This document shows, piece after piece, positions 1-5,246 of a DNA stretch of 5,246 nucleotides. The DNA is from Burkholderiales bacterium (lineage in GTDB: Bacteria; Pseudomonadota; Gammaproteobacteria; Burkholderiales; Burkholderiaceae_D): the NCBI GenBank assembly GCA_016197345.1, contig JACPVY010000384.1, positions 1 to 5,246 of the forward strand, written 5' to 3'. The notes below the pieces were generated by a model. It was given only the letters and a program-made list of their open reading frames with translations, ran no database searches and had not been told where the DNA came from. How positions within the stretch are numbered: position 1 is the first letter of the stretch; each line of letters opens with the position of its first letter. Made by a program: the position numbers and the translations under genes.

Positions 1-594
1 CAAGCCGATACCGCCCTGTGTAATCAAGAATTTGATTTACTCATCCTCGATCTGGGCCTGCCCAAGCTCTCTGGGCTAGACGTGCTGCGCCGCCTGCGCG
101 CGCGCAATTCCCGCTTACCCGTGTTGATTTTGACCGCCGCCGATTCTATTGAGCAACGTGTCAATGGCTTAGATTTAGGTGCCGATGATTATATGGCGAA
201 GCCTTTTGCGCTATCAGAGTTGGAAGCGCGCGTGCGCGCCTTGACCCGTCGCGGCAGTGGCGGTGGCCCGGTGTTAATCCGCCATGGCCCACTCGCCTAT
301 GATCAAGTCGGGCGTAGCGCTTTCATTGGTGAAACCATGCTTGACCTATCAGCACGCGAACTCGGTGTCCTAGAAATCTTGCTACAGCGCTGCCCTCGCC
401 TCGTCTCTAAAGAACAATTGGTGGATCACTTGTGCGAATGGGGGGAAGAAGTCAGCAATAACGCGATTGAGGTTTATGTCCATCGTTTGCGCAAAAAACT
501 GGAAGCGGGCGGCTTGCGCATCTCTACCGTGCGTGGCCTCGGCTATTGCTTAGAAAAATATGTCGCCCCCAACGGTGAAACTAACGCATCGTGA
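1..594 (+). CDS. OmpR-family response regulator, TctD/QseB-like (5' end outside window)
   Basis: DNA-binding transcriptional regulator of a two-component system, cytoplasmic, presumably phosphorylated by the kinase encoded immediately downstream. The reading frame is open from base 1, so the start lies off the left edge; 197 residues are visible and roughly 35 N-terminal residues are missing compared with a usual OmpR-type regulator of about 225-230. An in-frame GTG at 82 lies inside the receiver domain and is not the start. In visible numbering the receiver shows the phosphoacceptor Asp17 (motif LILDLGLP), the switch Thr45 (LILTAAD) and the conserved Lys67 (AKPFA). The winged-helix domain covers about residues 88-187, with the recognition helix near SNNAIEVYVHRLRKKL and the wing motif TVRGLGYCLE. 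The stop overlaps the kinase GTG start by 4 bp. Family assignment is secure. Pairing with the symporter genes as targets is inference from the operon. Confidence 0.95.
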   Translation, partial: QADTALCNQEFDLLILDLGLPKLSGLDVLRRLRARNSRLPVLILTAADSIEQRVNGLDLGADDYMAKPFALSELEARVRALTRRGSGGGPVLIRHGPLAYDQVGRSAFIGETMLDLSARELGVLEILLQRCPRLVSKEQLVDHLCEWGEEVSNNAIEVYVHRLRKKLEAGGLRISTVRGLGYCLEKYVAPNGETNAS

Positions 595-2084
595 GTCACG
601 ACAGCACGCCTAGCACGAACGGCCAGTCTTCGCTCTTTGGCGAGATTTTGGATTGGATGCTAGCGCCGCTCCTCTTGCTATGGCCAATGAGTGTGGCCGT
701 GACTTGGCTAGTGGCGAAAGCAATTGCCAATCAGGCATTTGATAGCGCACTTGAACAACAAGTGCAAAATGTGCGGCAGCAAGTGCTATTTACCGCCGCC
801 CAACCCAGTCTGCCCGCCAATGCCTTGCGAAATTTGAATTTGGCCGACGAAAGCGATCTACGCTATGCCCAATTTCGCGGCGTCGATGGTAGCGTGCAAG
901 ATGGCGATAATGAGCTACCGATACCACCGGACGAAGAACGTAAATTTGATGTGCAATTACGTACGATTGTGTTGCAAGGCCATGAATTACGCGTCGCGTC
1001 GCTGTGGTTAGCGCCCGATGGCAATCCGGCTAGCAATGCCAGCGCGAACCCTGCGCTATTGCAAATTGGCGAAACGATACATCAACGGGCGCGCCTCGCG
1101 AATGCCATTATCCGTGGCGTCATTCTGCCGCAATTCGCGATTTTGCCAATCGCCCTTTTTTTGGTCTGGCTAGCGCTATCGAAAGGCTTATTGCCGATTA
1201 CGCTCTTGCAGAAAAAAATCCGCGCGCGGCAATCCGATGATTTAAGTCCCATCACTAGCCCGCAAATTCCGCAAGAAATTTTCCCCTTGGTGCAATCACT
1301 CAATGAAATGTTGGCACGCCTTGAACACGCTATCGCCCAGCAAAAGCGCTTTATCGCCGACGCCGCGCATCAAATGAAAACACCGCTAGCAGGAATGCGG
1401 ATGCAAGCAGAGCTAGCGCTACGGGATGCTGCGCAAAACAATCATGCGGAAGTACAGCGTTCTCTGCAACAATTGGCTGCCAGCTCAGAAAATGCGACGC
1501 GTCTGGTCAATCAATTATTAGCCCTCGCACGCGCAGAAAACCAACAACCGACAGCGCAGCATCACAGGCTTGATCTGAACGAACTGGCACGTCAAGTGCT
1601 GCAAGATTGGGTCGCCCCTGCTCTCGCGCGCAGGATTGATCTGGGCCTTGAAGCGCCCCCTGATCCAATGTGGTTAAACGGGCAACCGATGTTGCTGCGC
1701 GAACTCATCTCTAACCTGCTCGACAATGCCATTCGCTATACCCCGGAACAAGGGATAGTGACACTGCGGCTGCAAGAACTGGCGCATGAAATCGTGCTGG
1801 AGGTAGAAGACAACGGCCCCGGCATCGCTCCCACCGAACGCGAGCAAGTGTTTGAGCGTTTTTATCGCATTCTTGGCAACGCCGCCCAAGGCAGTGGTTT
1901 GGGCTTGGCGATTGTGCGCGAAATCGCGCGCCAGCATCAGGCTAGTATCAGCATTCTCGATAATCTGCACTATGGAGAAGCGGCTAACCCAGGTTGTTTG
2001 GTACGCTTGATTTTTCCTAAGCTAGCACCACAAGCAAGCAGTGCCCCCTCGCCCGCCGCCACGCTCACGCTGGAGGAAGTATGA
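591..2084 (+). CDS. TctE-like sensor histidine kinase with 2CSK_N periplasmic domain
   Basis: Inner-membrane sensor kinase of 497 residues, expected to autophosphorylate and pass phosphate to the upstream regulator. Membrane segments are at about 23-45 and 175-200; the segment between them (about 46-174) is periplasmic and resembles the 2CSK_N sensor domain of TctE-type kinases. A HAMP-like linker (200-250) leads to the HisKA helix with phosphoacceptor His260 in DAAHQMKTPLAG. The ATPase domain shows the N box (Asn375 and Asn379 in SNLLDNAIRYTP), G1 DNGPGI (407-412), F box FERFYR (421-426) and G2 GSGLGLAI (434-441), so it looks catalytically intact. Residue 261 is Gln where many kinases have Glu; I recall the same Gln in TctE relatives. 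The C-terminal tail (about 477-497) is Ala/Ser/Pro-rich and not conserved-looking. The GTG start at 591 overlaps the regulator's TGA and has only a weak ribosome site, so translation is probably coupled. The signal sensed is unknown. Confidence 0.94.
   Translation: MSHDSTPSTNGQSSLFGEILDWMLAPLLLLWPMSVAVTWLVAKAIANQAFDSALEQQVQNVRQQVLFTAAQPSLPANALRNLNLADESDLRYAQFRGVDGSVQDGDNELPIPPDEERKFDVQLRTIVLQGHELRVASLWLAPDGNPASNASANPALLQIGETIHQRARLANAIIRGVILPQFAILPIALFLVWLALSKGLLPITLLQKKIRARQSDDLSPITSPQIPQEIFPLVQSLNEMLARLEHAIAQQKRFIADAAHQMKTPLAGMRMQAELALRDAAQNNHAEVQRSLQQLAASSENATRLVNQLLALARAENQQPTAQHHRLDLNELARQVLQDWVAPALARRIDLGLEAPPDPMWLNGQPMLLRELISNLLDNAIRYTPEQGIVTLRLQELAHEIVLEVEDNGPGIAPTEREQVFERFYRILGNAAQGSGLGLAIVREIARQHQASISILDNLHYGEAANPGCLVRLIFPKLAPQASSAPSPAATLTLEEV
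2072..2076 (+). promoter_or_regulatory. Shine-Dalgarno site for the DUF4212 gene
   Basis: GGAGG, followed by AAGT and then the ATG at 2081, is the only strong ribosome-binding site at any junction in this operon. It lies inside the last codons of the kinase gene and fixes the start of the small subunit. By contrast the kinase GTG (591) and the symporter ATG (2350) have no good site at the right distance, which fits translational coupling there. Confidence 0.75.
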
Positions 2085-2353
2085 CACCGCAGCCAAGGCA
2101 ACCTCAGCAGCGACTGAGTAGCGCGGAATATTGGCGCAAAAGCCGCAATGCCAGTCTCTTGCTCGCCACGCTATGGGCCAGCGCAATTTTTGGCATGATT
2201 TTCTTTGCCAGCGATTTGCAAGACATCGAGGTATTTGGTTGGTCCTTGCCTTTTTATGCATTGGCCCAAGGTTTGCTGATTTTTTGTGTGCTATTGAATG
2301 CATTTTATGCACGCTATTTACGCTATTTGAATCGTTTGGCGGCGCGCTCATGA
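2081..2353 (+). CDS. DUF4212 protein, putative sodium:solute symporter small subunit
   Basis: Small inner-membrane protein of 90 residues that matches the DUF4212 family, also described as the putative solute:sodium symporter small subunit, found next to VC_2705-type symporters. Visible features are a polar N-terminus with the family-typical AEYWRKS (15-21), a first membrane helix at about 25-43, a short periplasmic link with FGWSLPF (52-58), a second helix at about 55-77, and a basic C-terminus (YARYLRYLNRLAAR). The positive-inside rule places both ends in the cytoplasm. Length is normal for the family. The ATG overlaps the kinase stop by 4 bp and its own TGA overlaps the next ATG by 4 bp. 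It probably forms a complex with, or helps assemble, the large subunit; that role is inferred from constant gene pairing, and I know of no settled biochemical function. Confidence 0.9.
   Translation: MTPQPRQPQQRLSSAEYWRKSRNASLLLATLWASAIFGMIFFASDLQDIEVFGWSLPFYALAQGLLIFCVLLNAFYARYLRYLNRLAARS
2311..2328 (+). repeat. Perfect tandem 9-bp repeat inside the DUF4212 gene
   Basis: Two adjacent copies of ACGCTATTT (2311-2319 and 2320-2328) encode the doubled Arg-Tyr-Leu in the cytoplasmic tail of the small subunit. The repeat is in frame (9 bp), so a slip would add or remove three residues without breaking the gene. It may be simple chance or a small local duplication. Confidence 0.6.
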
Positions 2354-4440
2354 AGGCACTTAATCTTGCTGCGCTCAAGCGCTTCTTTTTATTCGCGGCC
2401 ATCGGTCTGCTGCTCTTTTTGCTGACGCTCGATACACTCGCGCGGGAAGGCATGCCACGCAGTTGGATTGGATACTTCTTTTTATTCGGCACCACCTTTG
2501 CCTACGCTGGCATAGGTTTGCGTCACCGCAGTTCCAATATCGAAGAATTTTATGTCGCTGGCAGACGGGTACCCGCCTTTTTGAATGGCATGGCAACCGC
2601 CGCTGACTGGGTCTCGGCGGCAACTTTTATTAGCCTCACTGGCGGCTTATTTGCAACAGGCTTTAATGGCTTAGCCTATGTGATTGGTTGGACTGGTGGT
2701 TTTTGCCTATTGGCCTTGTTCATCGCCCCCTATTTACGCAAATTTGGCCAATTCAGCATCGCCGATTTCCTTGCTGCACGCTATGCCTGCGCGCCAGAAA
2801 CACGCTGGTTTCGTCTCGATTTGATCCGGCTTTTCGCTGCTAGTGCGACGATCTTGATTTCATTCATTTATGTGATTGCGCAAATTTATGCCGTTGGTTT
2901 GATCACTTCGCGCTTTATCGGTGTTGATTTTACGACTGGCATTTTCCTTGGCTTAGCAAGCATCCTGGTCTGCTCATTTCTGGGTGGAATGCGCTCCGTG
3001 ACGTGGACCCAGATTTTGCAATATCTGATTTTGTTAGCGGCCTTTTTATTGCCAACGATGTGGCTATCGATCAAACATAACCAAGGGCCGGTACCACAAC
3101 TCAACTATGGCAAAGTATTACAGCATTTAAGCCAGCAAGAGGCACAACTCAATACCGATGCGAGAGAAATCGGTGTGCGACAAATGCATGCCGCGCACGC
3201 CGCGCAATTAACGCTCGATGTGCAAAATTTACCGCAATCTTGGCAACAAGGACGTAGTGATTTGCTAGCGACCTTGGCGCAACTGCGGCAAAGTAATGCC
3301 CCTCTCGCTAGCATTCGCGAACAAGAACTCAAGCTAGCCAATTATCCGAAGTCTGCACAAAAAGCCAAACTAGAATGGCAACGCGAAGCCGCCAGCAGCC
3401 TCGCCCGCGCCGCCCCGGTTTTAGCGCAAGTGAGCGTTTTTCCGAAAGATGCCGCGCTACAAAGCAATGGCGAACTCGACAGTAGCACCCGTCATAGCGA
3501 GCGCAATAATTTCCTCGCGCTAGTCGCCTGTCTGATGCTAGGCACCTGCGCCTTACCGCATATTTTGATCCGCAGCTACACCGTCCCCAACGTGCAGGCC
3601 AGTCGCAATTCGATGTTTTGGACGCTCTTTTTCATCGCCCTGCTCTATCTCAGCATCCCGGCCCTAGCGGTGCTGATCAAATTTGATTTATTGCAAAATT
3701 TAGTCGGCCTGCCGTATAACAAACTCCCTAGCTGGGTTGGCTATTGGTCTGCCCTTGACCGCGTTCATCCAGTCTTGCAAATCACGGATATCAATCACGA
3801 CGGCATTGTGCAATGGGGGGAAATTTGGATCGATCCTGATATTCTGGTCTTGGCGAGTCCCGAATTAGCCGGCTTGCCTAGCGTGTTTTCAGGACTCATA
3901 GCGGTTGGTGCCTTGGCGGCAGCGCTTTCAACTGCCGACGGGCTATTACTGGCGATGAGCAACAGCCTGTCACATGATGTGTATTTTCATATGTTAGATC
4001 GCCATGCAAGCGAGCAAAAACGCGTCACGATTAGCAAATTATTGTTGCTCGCGGTCGCTTTTTTTGCCGCCTACGCCGCCTCCCTACGCCCGGCAGATAT
4101 TCTGTCCCTAGTCGGTGCCGCATTTTCACTCGCCGCTGCTACGCTATTCCCGGTACTAGTCGCTGCAATTTTTTGGCGTCGTGCCAATCGTGCGGCGGCC
4201 TTGTGCGCGATGGCCACTGGCGCCCTCGTTTGTCTGATGTATATGCTGCGTTGCCATCCGGCTTTAGGAGGTAACGTAAGCGGCCAATGGTGGCATATCG
4301 CACCAATTAGCGCTGGAATTTTCGCGCTACCTGCGGCGACACTGAGCCTGATTGTGGTCAGTTGGTTGACGCCAGCACCGTCACCAGCTTGCCAACAACT
4401 GGTGACCTATTTGCGGCAGCCGGACGAGTTTGCCGACTAG
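2350..4440 (+). CDS. Sodium:solute symporter large subunit, VC_2705 subfamily (ActP-like)
   Basis: Inner-membrane Na+-coupled transporter of the solute:sodium symporter family, 696 residues, probably importing a small carboxylate such as acetate or a relative; the substrate is inferred only from family kinship. I count about 14 membrane helices: 11-28, 39-57, then a LeuT-type core starting near 83. Conserved stretches are EEFYVAGRRVPAFLNGMATAAD-like (65-86), GWTGGFCL (113-120), APYLRKFGQFSIADFL (126-141) and LPHILIRSYTVP (402-413). Ser527/Thr528 in LSTADGLLL match the Na2 sodium-site Ser/Thr pair. A hydrophilic insertion (about 243-385) and an EF-hand-like loop (480-491) both fall on the predicted periplasmic side. 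ATG 2350 is chosen because it overlaps the small-subunit stop and begins a family-like N-terminus; the frame stays open upstream to 2131, but that stretch is the small subunit read out of frame. Length is above the roughly 550 of ActP because of the insertion. Confidence 0.93.
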   Translation: MKALNLAALKRFFLFAAIGLLLFLLTLDTLAREGMPRSWIGYFFLFGTTFAYAGIGLRHRSSNIEEFYVAGRRVPAFLNGMATAADWVSAATFISLTGGLFATGFNGLAYVIGWTGGFCLLALFIAPYLRKFGQFSIADFLAARYACAPETRWFRLDLIRLFAASATILISFIYVIAQIYAVGLITSRFIGVDFTTGIFLGLASILVCSFLGGMRSVTWTQILQYLILLAAFLLPTMWLSIKHNQGPVPQLNYGKVLQHLSQQEAQLNTDAREIGVRQMHAAHAAQLTLDVQNLPQSWQQGRSDLLATLAQLRQSNAPLASIREQELKLANYPKSAQKAKLEWQREAASSLARAAPVLAQVSVFPKDAALQSNGELDSSTRHSERNNFLALVACLMLGTCALPHILIRSYTVPNVQASRNSMFWTLFFIALLYLSIPALAVLIKFDLLQNLVGLPYNKLPSWVGYWSALDRVHPVLQITDINHDGIVQWGEIWIDPDILVLASPELAGLPSVFSGLIAVGALAAALSTADGLLLAMSNSLSHDVYFHMLDRHASEQKRVTISKLLLLAVAFFAAYAASLRPADILSLVGAAFSLAAATLFPVLVAAIFWRRANRAAALCAMATGALVCLMYMLRCHPALGGNVSGQWWHIAPISAGIFALPAATLSLIVVSWLTPAPSPACQQLVTYLRQPDEFAD
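3787..3822 (+). other. EF-hand-type calcium-binding loop in the symporter
   Basis: Residues 480-491 of the symporter read DINHDGIVQWGE and satisfy the 12-residue EF-hand pattern: Asp at 1, Asn at 3, Asp at 5, Gly at 6, an aliphatic residue at 8 and Glu at 12. The loop lies between the helix at about 421-444 and the Na2-site helix starting near 508, which corresponds to extracellular loop 4 of LeuT-fold transporters. I recall similar DxNxDG motifs in other VC_2705-type proteins, so it is likely a family feature. Calcium binding itself is not shown. Confidence 0.7.
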
Positions 4441-4446
4441 CCGCCT

Positions 4447-4472
4447 GCACCATTGCGCGGCGCTTATGGTGC
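4447..4472. terminator. Possible hairpin terminator between convergent genes
   Basis: GCACCAT (4447-4453) and ATGGTGC (4466-4472) form a perfect 7-bp stem. Inside it, GCG (4455-4457) can pair with CGC (4461-4463) around a CGG loop. It sits directly after the symporter stop and spans the stop of the opposing hydrolase gene, as expected for a shared terminator. The + side is followed by only a broken T-rich run (CTCATCTTCT) and the - side by none, so it would be a weak intrinsic terminator at best. Confidence 0.4.
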
Positions 4473-5246
4473 CTCATCTTCTAACAGATTCGGCCATTGC
4501 GGGCTTGCCTCACCTTCCCACGTAATGACCTTGGTGCGCTCACGAGTCACACGCAAATCGAAAATATCGAAGCGATTGTAATAGCCGACCACGTCATGAA
4601 ATTGCTTAGGTTCGACGCAGGCACGCAGATCGAGTTCAGCGTAGGCAATCCCTTCTTCCTTGTGTAGCGTGGTGCCAATCACCGCCCCAGTAGGGTCCAC
4701 AAAGAATGAGGCTGCTTGTTGGCAAGCGTCGATGATTTCGGCGATTTGGGCGTCACGCTGGATGAAGAAATCGCGCATCGCTTGATCCATAAACCCAGCA
4801 CACACGACGCCAAAAACTTTCGCTTCAAAACAGTGGGCGGCGGCGCGGATGCGATTAGCGGCGAGATTATCGTAATTGCCCGTCGAGCTGGGTTTGCGGG
4901 TTGGCCACGTTGCTGGATAGGTTGAAATATGGATTTGCTCGCCCTGAGCCATCAGGCTATAGCGCGCCAGTGGGTTGGTGTTTTCGCCACAAATCAGTGC
5001 GCCGATTTTGCCTAAGCGTGTATCCGAGACTTGCAAACCCGCCCCATCGCCCGGCGCCCACACCAGTTTTTCATAAAACGTTGGCACAATTTTGCGATGG
5101 TGATTGAGGATCTTACCTTCGTCGCTAATCAACAAATTACTATTCCACACCGAACCAGCAGAGAGCGGATTTTTTTCGCTAAAGCCTATCGAGACAAACA
5201 CTTGATGGCGCTTTGCCGCTGCCGCAATCAAACCCAATTCCGGCCC
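4464..5246 (-). CDS. Nitrilase-superfamily carbon-nitrogen hydrolase (5' end outside window)
   Basis: Cytoplasmic hydrolase resembling nitrilases, which convert nitriles to carboxylic acids and ammonia through a Glu-Lys-Cys triad. The frame is open to the right edge (first visible residues GPELGLIAAAAK), so the start lies outside; a TTG at 5237 is internal and not the start. About 260 residues are visible, and some 70-90 N-terminal residues, including the first catalytic Glu, are probably missing. Counting from the first visible codon, the catalytic Lys is Lys52 (HHRKIVPT), the structural Glu is Glu59 (FYEKLVWAPGDG) and the nucleophile is Cys86 (codon 4989-4991) in ALICGENTNPLARY. MAQGEQIHIS and the later FFVDPTGAVIG also fit the fold. 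The residue after Cys is Gly rather than the Trp of many characterised nitrilases, so the substrate could be a nitrile or an amide. The gene is convergent to the symporter operon with a 23-bp gap and is therefore a separate transcription unit. Confidence 0.88.
   Translation of the reverse strand, partial: GPELGLIAAAAKRHQVFVSIGFSEKNPLSAGSVWNSNLLISDEGKILNHHRKIVPTFYEKLVWAPGDGAGLQVSDTRLGKIGALICGENTNPLARYSLMAQGEQIHISTYPATWPTRKPSSTGNYDNLAANRIRAAAHCFEAKVFGVVCAGFMDQAMRDFFIQRDAQIAEIIDACQQAASFFVDPTGAVIGTTLHKEEGIAYAELDLRACVEPKQFHDVVGYYNRFDIFDLRVTRERTKVITWEGEASPQWPNLLEDEAP

Noticed and set aside
82..84. GTG at 82 as start of the response regulator
   Set aside because: The frame is open to base 1 and the phosphoacceptor Asp (DLGLP, bases 49-63) lies upstream of this codon, so the gene is simply cut by the window edge.
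1082..1303. Open frame of 73 codons on the - strand within the kinase
   Set aside because: It is antisense to the second membrane helix and linker of the kinase; Cys/Lys/Arg-rich translation with no recognisable family.
1674..1970. Open frame of 98 codons on the - strand within the kinase
   Set aside because: It is antisense to the conserved ATPase domain of the kinase, and no ribosome site or domain is visible.
2131..2349. Upstream extension of the symporter reading frame (start at 2131)
   Set aside because: This stretch is the DUF4212 gene read in another frame. Its translation is Cys/His-rich and unlike symporter N-termini, whereas ATG 2350 overlaps the small-subunit stop and begins a family-like sequence.
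2022..2495. Open frame of 157 codons on the - strand
   Set aside because: It lies across the kinase end, the DUF4212 gene and the symporter start, all supported by homology. Its translation has low-complexity Lys/Ser/Arg/Cys composition and no recognisable domain.
2886..3341. Two - strand open frames (2886-3104 and 3105-3341) within the symporter
   Set aside because: Both are antisense to conserved symporter helices and its loop; their Cys/Ser/Arg-rich composition is typical of shadow frames.
4716..5107. Two + strand open frames (4716-4925 and 4901-5107) opposite the hydrolase
   Set aside because: The opposite strand encodes a clear nitrilase-superfamily protein with Lys and Cys catalytic motifs across this region; these frames have no domain or ribosome site.
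5235..5237. TTG at 5237 (- strand) as start of the hydrolase
   Set aside because: The frame continues to the window edge with GPE before the Leu, and the family needs an upstream segment carrying the first catalytic Glu.

Overview
The window looks like chromosomal DNA from a Gram-negative bacterium, most likely a betaproteobacterium of the Burkholderiales (Oxalobacteraceae-like). The reasons are the TctD/TctE-style two-component pair, the long form of a VC_2705-type sodium:solute symporter, GC content near 50% by eye, and heavy use of CAA, TTG and CTA codons. The genus is a guess from protein style, not a database result.

Layout: four genes on the + strand form one very tight cluster. They are a response regulator cut by the left edge (1-594), a TctE-like sensor histidine kinase (591-2084), a 90-residue DUF4212 symporter small subunit (2081-2353) and a 696-residue sodium:solute symporter large subunit (2350-4440). 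Each junction is a 4-bp stop/start overlap (GTGA, ATGA, ATGA), so the four are almost certainly co-transcribed and translationally coupled. A 23-bp gap containing part of a short hairpin separates them from a convergent gene on the - strand (4464-5246, cut by the right edge). That gene encodes a nitrilase-superfamily carbon-nitrogen hydrolase.

How the genes fit together: the kinase has a periplasmic 2CSK_N-type sensor region and would phosphorylate the OmpR-family regulator. The simplest inference is that the pair controls the symporter encoded downstream in response to its substrate, probably a small carboxylate given the ActP-like relatives. The substrate cannot be read from sequence. The nitrilase is on the opposite strand, and no functional link to the transporter is shown.

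The window is almost entirely coding. There is no RNA gene, mobile element, CRISPR array or non-coding stretch over 25 bp, and the operon promoter lies outside to the left. The most interesting points are a canonical EF-hand-type calcium loop in the symporter, placed by topology in the extracellular gating loop just before the Na2-site helix; a long hydrophilic insertion in the preceding periplasmic loop; and an unusual abundance of GCTAGC/CTAG in the operon. I see no clearly new system here.
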